DNA from: VFZP01 sp043755595
GTDB lineage: Bacteria; Acidobacteriota; Terriglobia; Bryobacterales; Bryobacteraceae
Direction of reading: 5' to 3'
DNA length: 64,000 nucleotides
Assembly: GCA_043755595.1 (NCBI GenBank)
Contig: JAYUSQ010000257.1
Span: 15,632-79,631 of the forward strand
Shown here: positions 9,627 to 18,283 of the stretch, one piece after another
How the letters are laid out: each line of letters opens with the position of its first letter
How positions within the stretch are numbered: position 1 is the stretch's first letter
The notes under the pieces: model-generated
Told to the model about the DNA's origin: nothing
Seen by the model: the letters and a program-made list of their open reading frames with translations, nothing else
Database searches by the model: none
Made by a program: the position numbers and the translations under genes

Positions 9627-10382
9627 TCAAAGCTCAAGCGCATTCAGATAAGTCATGTCGCGCAGCCGGAAGCGTTCGCCGAACTCGAACAATTCCGCCC
9701 CGCCCAACACTTCGATTTCCTTCTCGTCCAGGGTCAGCGGCTCCTCGCGCGGGAAGTAGATTGTCGAAGTCAGCACGTCACCGGTCAACTCCGTATTGGC
9801 CCGCTCGGCGCGAATCAGGCGGCCGGCCTTCGTGCGAATGGCGGCCGTCTTGGTCAGGCGCGCCGAGACGGCTTCGGTCCCCGCATGAGCGGCCATCGTG
9901 GGCAAACCGAAAATCTCGAAGGCATACGCGGCCCCCTCGCGAGCCTCCACCGTGGAAGCGGCGTTCGCCGCGTCCGCCTTTTGTTGGCGCGCGCGGTACA
10001 GCGCTTTGGCCTGCCGGACAGGCAGCGCACTGGCCCAGCGAAATATCAGATCCGCCGACTCAGGCAGCTTGTTGTTCGTCTTGCCTGAACCGATGCCGCC
10101 GACTGGACTGCCGCCCTGTTGAATCGTGGAAGAGGCAGCCACGCCAGGTTGGGTGCCGGGCACATCCTTGTAGGTAATCTTACTAGCGGCCTCTCGCTTC
10201 CCATACCACAGGATTTTGACCTTGCGCAGGTTCGCCCAAGGGGAATCGACCAACAGCCGCAGTACGGTATCGTCACTCCAGTCCGGGAAAGCGCTATTTT
10301 TCCAATCGGCGGCGCGGAGCAACGGCGAAGCCGCCAAGCCGCCCAGCAGAGCGCGGCGCGTACACAGAGTCGACGTCATCAC
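9627..10382 (-). CDS. Exported protein of unknown function with twin-arginine-like signal
   Basis: The 251-residue product begins MMTSTLCTRRALLGGLAASP, a twin-arginine-type leader. The mature part contains FPDWSDDTVLRLLVDSPWAN, which recalls GWxTD-type exported proteins of Acidobacteria, then a central Gly/Ser-rich stretch and a helical region rich in Ala, Arg and Glu. The C-terminal part (LTSTIYFPREEPLTLDEKEI) looks like beta strands. I cannot assign a function. It lies 44 bp after the citrate synthase gene and 20 bp before the Uma2 gene. Confidence 0.65.
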   Translation of the reverse strand: MMTSTLCTRRALLGGLAASPLLRAADWKNSAFPDWSDDTVLRLLVDSPWANLRKVKILWYGKREAASKITYKDVPGTQPGVAASSTIQQGGSPVGGIGSGKTNNKLPESADLIFRWASALPVRQAKALYRARQQKADAANAASTVEAREGAAYAFEIFGLPTMAAHAGTEAVSARLTKTAAIRTKAGRLIRAERANTELTGDVLTSTIYFPREEPLTLDEKEIEVLGGAELFEFGERFRLRDMTYLNALEL

Positions 10383-10426
10383 TACGATTTAGATGCGCGC
10401 AGAGGCCGCACGGGGTACAGCCGCCG

Positions 10427-11716
10427 CTATCCCCGCTGCGCGATATCGACGTAATCGCGGCGCGCGGGCCCAAGGAAAATCTGGCGCGGCCGTCCGATCT
10501 TTTGATCGGCATCGCACAACATCTCTTCCCACTGCGCCAGCCAACCGATGGCCCGGCCCACGGCAAACAGCACCGTGAACATCTCCGGCGGAAATCCGAT
10601 CGCCTGGTAGATGATGCCCGAATAGAAATCGACATTCGGGTACAACTTGCGCTTGATGAAATAGGGGTCTTCGAGCGCAATCTGTTCCAGCATGACAGCC
10701 ATGTCGATTTTCGGATTGCGGCCCGTGACGGCAAACACCTGGTCTGCCGCCTTCTTAATAATCTTGGCGCGCGGGTCGTAATTTTTATAGACGCGGTGGC
10801 CAAAGCCCATCAACCGGCCTTCACCAGCCTTGACCTTATCGATGAAACCGGGGATGTGATCGACCGAGCCGATCTCGTCCAGCATTTTGAGCACGGCCTC
10901 ATTGGCGCCGCCATGCAGCGGGCCATAAAGCGCAGCGGCGGCGGCGGCCATTGATGCGTAAGGGTCGGCGTGTGAGCTTCCCACCAGACGCATCGCCGAC
11001 GTTGAACAATTCTGTTCGTGATCGGCGTGGAGGATGAAGAGAATATCGAGCGCCTCTTCGAGCACCGGATCGGGCGTGTAGGGACCGTTATCCTTGCCGA
11101 ACAACATACGCAAAAAATTGCCGGCGTAGCTCAGCTTCGGATCCGGGTCGATGAGAGGCAGCCCCTGCCGATGTCGGTGAATGTAGGCGCTGACGGCGGG
11201 CACCTGCCAGAGCAATCGCATCGCGCTGGACAAGCGGCTGGGCGCGTCGCCGATCTTCTTGCCGTCGGGATAAGCGGCCGACATCGCGCCAAGAGCGGAT
11301 ACCAACATGCCCATCGGATGCGCGTCACGATCAAAGGCTGAAATGACGCGCTTGACGCTATCGGGCACCGCTGGCTGCGAGCCAAATTTTTGCGTCCAGT
11401 CCGCGAGCTGCGTGGCGTGGGGCAATTCACCGTACCAGATCATATACGCGGTTTCAAGGAACGAAGCTTTCTCAGCTAGTTGATCGATCGGGTAACCGCG
11501 GTATTCAAGGATTCCCTTGTCGCCATCAATGAACGTGATGCGACTCTTGCAGGACGCCGTGTTCATGTAGGACGGATCGTACGGCATCAATCCGAAATCG
11601 GACGGATCCGTCTTCATCTGCCGCAAGTCCGTGGCCTTGATCGTTTCGTCAGTAATGGGAAGCTCATAGGTCTTCCCGGTCCGGTTGTCGGTTATTGTGA
11701 GCGTATCGCTCGGCAT
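10427..11716 (-). CDS. gltA: Citrate synthase
   Basis: Condenses acetyl-CoA and oxaloacetate at the entry of the TCA cycle. At 429 residues it matches the hexameric Gram-negative type, with an N-terminal beta domain (1-50). Active-site regions are visible: HGGANEAVLKML, FGHRVYKNYDPRA and the Asp-containing NVDFYSGI. The ATG at 11716 is preceded by AGGAGCCAGGA. The tail after LAQWEEML ends in RRDYVDIAQRG. The next upstream gene, at 11772, is on the same strand. Confidence 0.97.
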   Translation of the reverse strand: MPSDTLTITDNRTGKTYELPITDETIKATDLRQMKTDPSDFGLMPYDPSYMNTASCKSRITFIDGDKGILEYRGYPIDQLAEKASFLETAYMIWYGELPHATQLADWTQKFGSQPAVPDSVKRVISAFDRDAHPMGMLVSALGAMSAAYPDGKKIGDAPSRLSSAMRLLWQVPAVSAYIHRHRQGLPLIDPDPKLSYAGNFLRMLFGKDNGPYTPDPVLEEALDILFILHADHEQNCSTSAMRLVGSSHADPYASMAAAAAALYGPLHGGANEAVLKMLDEIGSVDHIPGFIDKVKAGEGRLMGFGHRVYKNYDPRAKIIKKAADQVFAVTGRNPKIDMAVMLEQIALEDPYFIKRKLYPNVDFYSGIIYQAIGFPPEMFTVLFAVGRAIGWLAQWEEMLCDADQKIGRPRQIFLGPARRDYVDIAQRG

Positions 11717-11771
11717 TCCTGGCTCCTGCTGGGTTGGCGGGCGACTCGGCCCCGAACACTCATCTTATCTC

Positions 11772-13010
11772 TTATCGATCCCCCGAGGAAATTCGATACA
11801 GATGCGTGGAACTACGAAGGATCAGCGATTTGCCCGACACGGCGAGCGATGCAAACGTTTGGCCCTCGACCGCGTTGGTGGCGAGTTTGCGGAATTCGCG
11901 GCCGGGCTCAATCACGGTGGTAACGCCGTCCTCGCTGGGCCAGTAGACATGGCCGCCGGCCAACAGCGGCGAAGCGGAGAAACTGGAGCCCAGCCGTTCC
12001 TGATAGTTGAGCTTGCCGGTGCGGGCGTCGAGGTTGGAAAGAATCCCATTGTCGGAGACCATCATGATCTCGTTGCCGGCGACGATGGGTGAAGGCGTGA
12101 GCGGAACACCGCGGTCGGCGCGCCAGGCGATATGCGTTTCGGTGACGTTGCCCGCGCCATCGGGCCGCACGGCCAGCAGTTGCGGCTTGTAGAAACCAGT
12201 GCAGAGATAAACGAACCCATGCGCGAAGACCGGGCGCGGCACGTTCGAAAACCCATCGCCGTATTCGACGCGCCAGAACTCGGCGCCGGTGGCAGGATCG
12301 TAGGAGATGGTGCGATGCGCACTGGGAGAGATGAGTTGGGTCTTGCCGGCCGCCTCAATAATGAGTGGAGTCGAAAACGCCATGTTGCCGGCGGGCCGAT
12401 CTTTCCGCCAGCGGACTTTGCCTGTGGTTTTTTCAAGCGCGACGACGTATTGCGTGTCGACGCCATCACACGCCACGATCAGCAAGTCGCGCCAGACGAC
12501 CGGCGACCCGCCACCGCCATGCACGTGCTCATAGGTGGGCAGCGTGACCTTCCAAGCGATTTCGCCGGTTTCGGCGCGTACCGCCGCCGTGCCGAGGACA
12601 CCGAAATGAACGAACACGAAGCCGCTCGCCTTATCCAGAATTGGCGTCGGTGAGGCGAAGCTATTCTTCGCGTGTTGTTTACCGGCGTTATCCAGTTCAA
12701 AGATGGCGATATCGCGAATTTGCTTACCCGTGGACTCGTCGAAAGCCAGCAGCCGTAGCGAGCGAGCCGACGGCTTACCCTCTACATCAGCCGCCGTGGT
12801 GAGCCAGATTTTGCCCGCCGCAATCACAGGCGACGACCAGCCGCGTCCGGCCACTGGCGTTTTCCAGGCGATGTTCTTTTTCTCACTCCATTCCGACGGC
12901 AGTCCGGTGGCCGCCGAAATACCCTGGCCGCCGGGGCCACGGAATTCGGGCCAATCTTGCGCGAAGACCGCCGCAGCGGCCGAAACCAGCGAGATAACAA
13001 AACGGCGCAT
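11772..13010 (-). CDS. Exported PQQ-like beta-propeller protein
   Basis: The 412-residue protein starts with a signal peptide (MRRFVISLVSAAAAVFAQ) followed at once by DWPEFRGPGGQGISAATGLP, an opening seen in many acidobacterial and planctomycetal PQQ-like repeat proteins. Repeated blades carry motifs such as LLAFDESTGKQI, VVALEKTTGKVRW and SYDPATGAEFW. No dehydrogenase domain is present, so it is more likely a structural or binding propeller than a quinoprotein enzyme. It ends 55 bp before the citrate synthase gene. Function unknown. Confidence 0.88.
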   Translation of the reverse strand: MRRFVISLVSAAAAVFAQDWPEFRGPGGQGISAATGLPSEWSEKKNIAWKTPVAGRGWSSPVIAAGKIWLTTAADVEGKPSARSLRLLAFDESTGKQIRDIAIFELDNAGKQHAKNSFASPTPILDKASGFVFVHFGVLGTAAVRAETGEIAWKVTLPTYEHVHGGGGSPVVWRDLLIVACDGVDTQYVVALEKTTGKVRWRKDRPAGNMAFSTPLIIEAAGKTQLISPSAHRTISYDPATGAEFWRVEYGDGFSNVPRPVFAHGFVYLCTGFYKPQLLAVRPDGAGNVTETHIAWRADRGVPLTPSPIVAGNEIMMVSDNGILSNLDARTGKLNYQERLGSSFSASPLLAGGHVYWPSEDGVTTVIEPGREFRKLATNAVEGQTFASLAVSGKSLILRSSTHLYRISSGDR

Positions 13011-13091
13011 TGATAGAAGTTTAGCAGCGGGCGTCCGGGGACCGGTTTGAGCCAGCCAGCCGTGCTACCCCTGGTTAGGGCGCCGCGGATC

Positions 13092-13108
13092 GACTATCAT
13101 CAATAGTC
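13092..13108. promoter_or_regulatory. Inverted repeat upstream of the lemA-like gene
   Basis: GACTAT-CATCA-ATAGTC, perfect 6-bp arms with a 5-nt spacer, in the divergent region between 13010 and 13155. It lies about 45 bp before the AGGAGG ribosome site (13137-13142) of the LemA-GYF gene. It could be an operator or a small RNA hairpin; neither is shown. Confidence 0.3.
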
Positions 13109-13154
13109 AACCGGATAGCCCAAACCCGGTTCTTATAGGAGGCGCGACAGTCAG

Positions 13155-14075
13155 ATGGAATCCCTTTTTAACTTCATCACCAGCCTATTCTGGCTGGCTT
13201 TTTACGTAGCGGTCATACTCGGGGGTGTGGCCTTGTGGGGCTACAACAAGCTGCGGCGCTACGTGGAGGACGTACGCGAGGCCGAATCCAACACTTCGGT
13301 GGTTATCGCGAAAAAGACGCAACTGGTGAACGACCTGACCGCACTCGTCCTGCGGTATCACCAGGACGAGCAACTAGTGATGTTGAAAGTCTCAAGCGAT
13401 AACAGCGTCGGTTCCATGATGACCTCCTACAACAGCGCAGGCGCGGTGCTTTCGACCATCGGCGGCTTGGCTCAGCGCTATCCGGATTTGAAGTCCAACG
13501 CCCAGTTCGGAATGTTAATGGACAGCATTTCAAACTGCGAGAGGGAAATCCAGGACTGGCGGCTCAAGTTTAACGCGACGGCGAAGACTTACAATATTCA
13601 TCGCTCTTCGGTGCCGCACACCTTCTACGCCGGTTTTCTGGGCTTCCAACAGGCGCAGTATTTGAATTTCGATTCGATGGGCGCGGCGATGGGAGCGAGC
13701 ACGGCGGCCACGCTGGCCGACGATGGCGAGCGCATGCGCGAAATCATGGGATTGGCTGGCTCCAAGGCTTTAGGCGCCGGGAAAGTGCTGGCTGGACAAG
13801 GCAGGATGTTGGTGGAGAAGACCGCTTCCAAACTGCAGGATGCCCGCTTCAATCCGGGCGCGGCGGCGGAACCGGCTGAAGCGGTCAGGAGCCTCGGCGC
13901 CGGCGAACAATTCTCGTATCTGGACAGCGCCAACATCCCGCAGGGGCCGATGTCCCGTTCGGAGCTTGACCATCTGTTTCAAACGGGCAGGATCACGGCG
14001 GAAACAAACGTTCTGAAGGCCGGCGCTAAGGGATGGGTGCGCTTCGGCGAATTGGACGGCAACGTTCCGCAGTAA
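13155..14075 (+). CDS. LemA-family protein fused to a C-terminal GYF_2-like domain
   Basis: The 306-residue protein has an N-terminal membrane helix (8-28), then a LemA-type helical region (about 30-190) with the conserved GYNKLRRYVEDVREAESN and SNCEREIQDWRLKFNATAKTYN. The C-terminal 65 residues (EQFSYLDSANIPQGPMSRSELDHL to the end) form a GYF_2/DUF4339-like domain, normally a protein-interaction module. LemA function is unclear; the family is linked to envelope and phospholipid processes. The AGGAGG ribosome site 12 nt upstream supports the start. The AsmA-like gene follows on the same strand after 93 bp. Confidence 0.85.
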   Translation: MESLFNFITSLFWLAFYVAVILGGVALWGYNKLRRYVEDVREAESNTSVVIAKKTQLVNDLTALVLRYHQDEQLVMLKVSSDNSVGSMMTSYNSAGAVLSTIGGLAQRYPDLKSNAQFGMLMDSISNCEREIQDWRLKFNATAKTYNIHRSSVPHTFYAGFLGFQQAQYLNFDSMGAAMGASTAATLADDGERMREIMGLAGSKALGAGKVLAGQGRMLVEKTASKLQDARFNPGAAAEPAEAVRSLGAGEQFSYLDSANIPQGPMSRSELDHLFQTGRITAETNVLKAGAKGWVRFGELDGNVPQ

Positions 14076-14168
14076 TCTCTTGAACGCTGTGGTTGCGCCG
14101 GCGACGTGAATCCCAAACCCATGTGAACCGGTTGCTATCATTCAGTCGGGTGAGGTTCGGCCCGATCA

Positions 14169-15755
14169 GTGTCCACACGAAAAAAGAAATGGCTCCTCGG
14201 AATCTCGATTGCAGGCGTTACCGGGCTGGTTACGATCTTTCTGATTGGCCGGCACATGGCTCAGCGGTTCGAACCCTACATCAAACAACAGGCCATCGAG
14301 TATCTAAAGAAGCGCTTCGATAGCGAAGTGGAGATCGCTTCACTTACCGTCAACGTTCCGAAGTTGTCGCCCACGAAGCTGGTCTTTTCGCGCGGGCGGG
14401 GCGTGATCGCCAACGTGGAAGGCGACGGCGTGGTGTTGCGCCACAAAGGGCGCCGGGACCTGCCGCCCATGTTCGCAATGAAGTCGTTTCACTTCGAAGT
14501 GGATCTTGGGCGCGTGTTTGAACCCACCAAACACATCGCCTTGGTGCGGCTTGACGGCATGGAGATTCACATTCCGCCCAAGGGCGACCGTCCCCAATTT
14601 CAATCCGCCGGACCGGAGGCGGCGAAGCCGCCCGACATCATCATCGCCGATGTTGAGATACACGACGCCAAGCTGGTGATCCTGCCGCGGCTCAAGGACC
14701 GCAAGCCGCTAGAGTTTGCGCTGCACGAGGTTCACCTTAAATCGGCTGGCGTGAACCGGGCGATGGACTACACGGCGCGGCTGACCAATCCCAGGCCGCC
14801 CGGCAAGGTGGAGAGCAAGGGAAACTTCGGGCCGTGGAATGCCGAAACGCCGGGTGACACGCCGCTATCGGGCGACTATGTTTTCACGGAGGCAAATTTG
14901 GGAGTCTTCAAAGGCATCGGCGGCACGCTGCAATCGACCGGCAAGTTTGAAGGCTTGGTTTCTGAGTTCCATGCGACGGGCGAAGCGCGCGTCCCGGACT
15001 TTCGATTAGCCCGGTCCGGCAATCGCGTTGCGTTGCTGGCGAAGTTTGAAGTGGACGTGGACGGCACCAATGGCAACACGACACTCAAGCCGGTCCACGC
15101 CGTTCTGGGCTCGACGCGCTTCACCACCAGCGGCGCGATTATTAAACACGATGGCGATCCGCGGCGGACTATCAAACTCAACGTCAATATGCCCGAAGGC
15201 AATATGGCCGACGTCATGCGGCTGGCTATGCCGGGCCCGCCGATGATGGAAGGCCGGTTGATGTTGAAGGCCAACATCGCGATCCCTCCGCTTTCCGGGA
15301 AGGTGATCGACAAGTTGGTCTTGGATGGTCGCTTCGATATTCGCGACGGGAAGTTTCTGAAGTCGAACATTCAGGACAAGCTGGATGTCTTCAGCAGGCG
15401 CGGGCAAGGCCAGCCGAAGAACGAAGCGATCGACGACGTGGCTTCGGGCATGCGTGGCGACTTCAAGTTGGACGATCAGGTTTTGACTTTTTCGTCGCTC
15501 CAGTTTGTGATCCCGGGCGCGGCCGTCGATTTGGCCGGCACTTACAATATGGATGGCGACAACCTGGATTTTCACGGTACCGTGCGCCTGGTGGCAAAGG
15601 TTTCGCAAACGATGTCGGGTTGGAAGCGAATTTTGCTGAAGCCCGTGGATCCCTTTTTTGCGAAGAAGGGCGCTGGCACGTTTGCGCGGATTCAGGTGAC
15701 GGGGAGCTCGAAGGATCCACAGTTCGGGCGGGATAAGAAACCGAAGGATCGATAA
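14169..15755 (+). CDS. AsmA-like membrane-anchored protein
   Basis: The 528-residue protein has a basic start, one membrane helix (about 7-26, WLLGISIAGVTGLVTIFLIG) and a long periplasmic part of repeated beta strands. The helix followed by KQQAIEYLKKRFDSEVEIAS is the usual AsmA opening (groove-shaped lipid-transport proteins). The C-terminal third, with MMEGRLMLKANIAIPPLSGK and LDLAGTYNMDGDNLDFHG-like strands, matches the AsmA-like C-terminal region. The start is GTG. An envelope lipid-trafficking role is inferred from the family. It follows the LemA-GYF gene and may share its promoter. Confidence 0.8.
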   Translation: MSTRKKKWLLGISIAGVTGLVTIFLIGRHMAQRFEPYIKQQAIEYLKKRFDSEVEIASLTVNVPKLSPTKLVFSRGRGVIANVEGDGVVLRHKGRRDLPPMFAMKSFHFEVDLGRVFEPTKHIALVRLDGMEIHIPPKGDRPQFQSAGPEAAKPPDIIIADVEIHDAKLVILPRLKDRKPLEFALHEVHLKSAGVNRAMDYTARLTNPRPPGKVESKGNFGPWNAETPGDTPLSGDYVFTEANLGVFKGIGGTLQSTGKFEGLVSEFHATGEARVPDFRLARSGNRVALLAKFEVDVDGTNGNTTLKPVHAVLGSTRFTTSGAIIKHDGDPRRTIKLNVNMPEGNMADVMRLAMPGPPMMEGRLMLKANIAIPPLSGKVIDKLVLDGRFDIRDGKFLKSNIQDKLDVFSRRGQGQPKNEAIDDVASGMRGDFKLDDQVLTFSSLQFVIPGAAVDLAGTYNMDGDNLDFHGTVRLVAKVSQTMSGWKRILLKPVDPFFAKKGAGTFARIQVTGSSKDPQFGRDKKPKDR

Positions 15756-15775
15756 GGCCTGCGTCACTTTCAGAA

Positions 15776-16042
15776 TTGAAGTGGCGGACTTCGATCGACA
15801 ATATTTGCGACGTGACTTTGACGGGTACTGGCACGAGGAATCTACAATTCCATCTCGACTGTCTTGGCCGTCGTGTCAGTGTGGTAAATAGACAATTCTG
15901 TGGTACAGAAATGAGAATGACCCGGAACCTAATGCTGCTGCTGGTTGTCTTTGTTGAGCCCGGCGCGGACGTGATCCGCATCGTTTCGGCGCGAAAGGCA
16001 GTTGCCTATGAAGAAGGCATCTACAACGACCAGTTCCGTTAA
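15776..16042 (+). pseudogene. BrnT-like toxin remnant
   Basis: The open frame of about 88 residues resembles BrnT, the ribonuclease toxin of BrnTA modules, only in its second half: NLMLLLVVFVEPGADVIRIV followed by SARKAVAYEEGIYNDQF matches the BrnT ending (LLxVVFxE...IRIISARKA...Y). The expected N-terminal part (a WDxxKAxxNxxKHG-like start) is not recognisable in any forward frame, so the gene is probably truncated or scrambled. It overlaps the start of a brnA-like gene by about 40 bp, the normal order of the module. Function is presumably lost. Confidence 0.5.
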
Positions 16043-16302
16043 GCAACTCAAAATTAGTGATGCCACAAAACGGGCGTACCGGAAACGGGGGGACCGCGCG
16101 CTGGACAAACACCCAGACGCTCCGCAGTTTGCCTCCCAGCTATTGGGCGGGCGCTTCGATTGGCAAGTACTACCGGCCCCTGAAGACGCAAATCTCGCTG
16201 CGTATCGATAGCGAGGTGCTGGATTGGCTGAAGTCGAAGGGCGAGGGACATCTGAGCCGGATCAACGAGATCCTGCGGGAGCGAATGACCAGGGAGCGCT
16301 AG
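16002..16302 (+). pseudogene. BrnA-like antitoxin, split by a frameshift
   Basis: Two overlapping frames together give a BrnA antitoxin. The frame from 16002 gives KQLKISDATKRAYRKRGDRA and LDKHPDAPQ. Dropping one T from the run at 16128-16130 joins it to LPPSYWAGASIGKYYRP, then LKTQISLRIDSEVLDWLKSK and GHLSRINEILRERM, the ribbon-helix-helix ending typical of BrnA. As written, the first frame ends after 69 residues without the DNA-binding part. Either the antitoxin is broken or there is a one-base sequence error. It follows the damaged brnT-like frame. Confidence 0.65.
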
Positions 16303-16717
16303 TTGGCAAACAACATTGGGAGGCGGATCGCAGACCGGGGCTGTCAGCCTCCTACCAGGGGCCGCTGTCACCCGCCGGGGCGGCGAGTACGACCGGCGGT
16401 CGAGTTCCAGTTTCCGCTGCACTGAGCCAGGACTTTACCAAACCAACAGCGCAACGGCCGGATTCGTCCACGGGGGAAAAGCCTTTCCCTCCGTCTCGGC
16501 CGCCGCAATCCTCGCGCTCAAGGATTGCCAAATGGACGGCTTTGAATCGAAGGCACACGCCCGCATCCGCTGCACGAACTCCGGCATACCCATTTGTGCC
16601 TGCCACGAAAGGCGGCCGCGAGTTGTGCTTCGAGTGACTATTCAGTGGGTCCATACAGCCACTGGCAAGCTGGCCAACTAATGTGCGGGCGGACGCTGCG
16701 GTGGCGTAACCCGCTCC
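16303..16717. other. Intergenic stretch without a recognisable gene
   Basis: 415 bp between the brnA remnant and the SYLF gene. Frames overlap on both strands without family resemblance. The only coherent-looking peptide is a 52-residue minus-strand frame at 16435-16593 (MGMPEFVQRMRACAFDSK, ending FPPWTNPAVALLVW), which I cannot identify. It may be another accessory-gene remnant. Confidence 0.3.
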
Positions 16718-17239
16718 CTACTTGTACGCCTCGAATTTGAACTTCTGCCCGCCCACACTCGCCTCGTACATCAAGCCGCCATTGGCCATCGTCAGCACCT
16801 TCACGCCCTCGGCATACTTCGCATTCGCAGACGCACCGGACTTCACGGCCACCGCGCTCACCTGCGCACCAAACGCAAACTTGCCGCTCCGGAAGTTCTC
16901 TACCGCAGCAGGCGTCTCAAATAGGATCAACTCGGCATACGCCTGCCCGCCCGCCTGAAACCCGATCGACACCTGCGTCAGCGTGGTCTTCCCTACCGCC
17001 TCGCCCTTTTCAATCAGCTCTCCGGACCCCCGCGCGCCGCCGATTCCCAAGCCGCCCTTCTTCACACTCGGAAACAGGGCATACCCCGCCGCCGACTTGA
17101 TCGCCGCCCCGACCGATGAGTCTTCCTTCTGAAAGCGCTCCAGCGTCGCCTTCACCTCGTCCGACGGCGCCTTCGCCATCCCGAGGCCGACGCAAATCGC
17201 CAGCAGCCCCGCCGCTAGCAGTCCCATTCGTACTTTCAT
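16718..17239 (-). CDS. SYLF/Ysc84-domain lipid-binding exported protein
   Basis: The 173-residue product has a signal peptide (MKVRMGLLAAGLLAICVGLGMA). A full SYLF/Ysc84 domain follows: IKSAAGYALFPSVKKGGLGI, then GVGVARG-like GGARGSGEL, then VSIGFQAGGQAYAELILFET and a C-terminal strand ending GLMYEASVGGQKFKFEAYK. SYLF proteins bind phosphoinositides in eukaryotes; bacterial exported members are poorly studied and probably associate with the envelope. An AGGAAGGA ribosome site precedes the ATG. It is a single gene in an accessory region. Confidence 0.88.
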   Translation of the reverse strand: MKVRMGLLAAGLLAICVGLGMAKAPSDEVKATLERFQKEDSSVGAAIKSAAGYALFPSVKKGGLGIGGARGSGELIEKGEAVGKTTLTQVSIGFQAGGQAYAELILFETPAAVENFRSGKFAFGAQVSAVAVKSGASANAKYAEGVKVLTMANGGLMYEASVGGQKFKFEAYK

Positions 17240-17540
17240 TTCGTTTGTTCCTTCCTCTGGAGACGATCAACGTCGCCCCCAAACCCCTCGCCCAGCTAGC
17301 GTCCCATGAATCCCCAACGCCGGTCAAGCCCAAGCGAACGCGCTGAACTTGGTTGACTCGACCCTTTGCGACTTTGCGGTTTCTATCGAAGGCTCCTGAT
17401 CGCCGAGCACCTCGACGCATTGCCTACTATGCAGAGCCGCCCCGAACCGGACTGCCGGCTTGCGACCCACCGAGCGCGGCTTCGTGCTTCGGTTTTACCA
17501 ATGGCGTGATGCTGGGCCGGAGCCGTTATGATGGAGTGGT
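17240..17540. other. Intergenic stretch upstream of hicBA
   Basis: 301 bp between the divergent SYLF and hicB genes. No coding signal is convincing. A TATGAT at 17527-17532 directly ahead of hicB could be a -10 box, but no matching -35 is seen, and it overlaps the GGAG ribosome site. Confidence 0.3.
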
Positions 17541-17750
17541 ATGAGTGAACTGGTCTTCGAGGTAGTGCAGGAGGCGGACGGGGGATACTGCGCCGAGTGC
17601 CTGACGGAGAACATTTTCACGCAAGCCGACTCATGGGCTGAACTGCGGCGGAACGTTGTCGAAGCGGTGAATGCGTTCTATTTCGACAAAGCCGCACCCG
17701 CGAGCGTTCGTCTCCACTTGGTGCGCGATGAGTTGGTTGCAGTCGCGTGA
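17541..17750 (+). CDS. HicB-like antitoxin
   Basis: The 69-residue protein has the HicB partial RNase H-like fold: VFEVVQEADGGYCAECLTEN followed by SWAELRRNVVEAVNAFYFD and a last strand VRLHLVRDEL. It belongs to the short HicB type that lacks a separate DNA-binding domain and is paired with hicA. GGAG lies 4 nt before the ATG. The stop overlaps the hicA start by 4 bp (GTGA), so the two are translationally coupled. It should neutralise the HicA mRNA interferase. Both genes look intact, unlike the nearby brnTA and hicB remnants. Confidence 0.8.
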   Translation: MSELVFEVVQEADGGYCAECLTENIFTQADSWAELRRNVVEAVNAFYFDKAAPASVRLHLVRDELVAVA

Positions 17751-17986
17751 AGCTCCCTCGTGACCTGTCAGGCCGGGAACTTGCCGATGCACTCTGTCGA
17801 CACTGGGACTACCATCAGTTGCATCAAGCTGGAAGCCACATCATCCTGGAGACGGCTACCCCCACGCACCATCGACTCGCAGTACCGGCGCACCACGCGC
17901 TACGAGTCGGCACTCTGAACTCGATTCTTCGCTCGGTCGCCCTGCATAAGGGACTGTCGCGGGACGCACTTATCGACGCGCTCTGA
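17747..17986 (+). CDS. HicA-like mRNA interferase toxin
   Basis: The 79-residue protein has the double-stranded RNA-binding-like fold of HicA: an N-terminal helix (SGRELADALCRHWDYHQLHQ), the catalytic GSH motif with H31, then TPTHHRLAVPAHHALRVGTL and NSILRSVALHKGLSRDALI, matching the usual VPxHxxxxxGTLxxIL pattern. HicA cleaves mRNA when free of HicB. The GTG start overlaps the antitoxin stop. No frameshift or missing key residue is visible. Confidence 0.82.
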   Translation: MKLPRDLSGRELADALCRHWDYHQLHQAGSHIILETATPTHHRLAVPAHHALRVGTLNSILRSVALHKGLSRDALIDAL

Positions 17987-18029
17987 ATTTCGGTGGCAAC
18001 CTCGCGGAGTTTACTGACCCTGCCCGGGA

Positions 18030-18224
18030 GTGATTCCGTGGTCGTTTTCGCCGGATGGCAAGTTCCTGTCTATCGCCCTGAGTGATCATTCGCGGTCAAC
18101 TTCCGGATCGCCGACGATCCGTCCGGAGCCTTCTTTGCGGGCATTTAGGCGGCTAGGGCGTTATTCGTCCGGAGTGCCTTGGCGCGCGGCATCTCAGGCA
18201 GCTCGGAACTTGCTGTCGGAGTGA
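18030..18224 (+). pseudogene. Fragment of a WD40/TolB-like propeller protein
   Basis: The segment WSFSPDGKFLSIALSDHS is a typical PD40/TolB-type propeller blade, but it stands alone, with no signal peptide, kinase domain or other blades around it. The surrounding 17987-18283 has no other recognisable coding. It is most simply a leftover of a larger propeller gene; a chance match is possible. Confidence 0.35.
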
Positions 18225-18283
18225 AGGGTCGGGCCCTCGATTGGGGGCCGCTCGAAAATTACCGACACCGGGGATCCAGTCTG

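Noticed and set aside
14264..14280. GGTTCGAACCC-like sequence resembling a tRNA T-arm.
   Set aside because: It codes for part of the AsmA-like protein and no acceptor stem or anticodon arm surrounds it.
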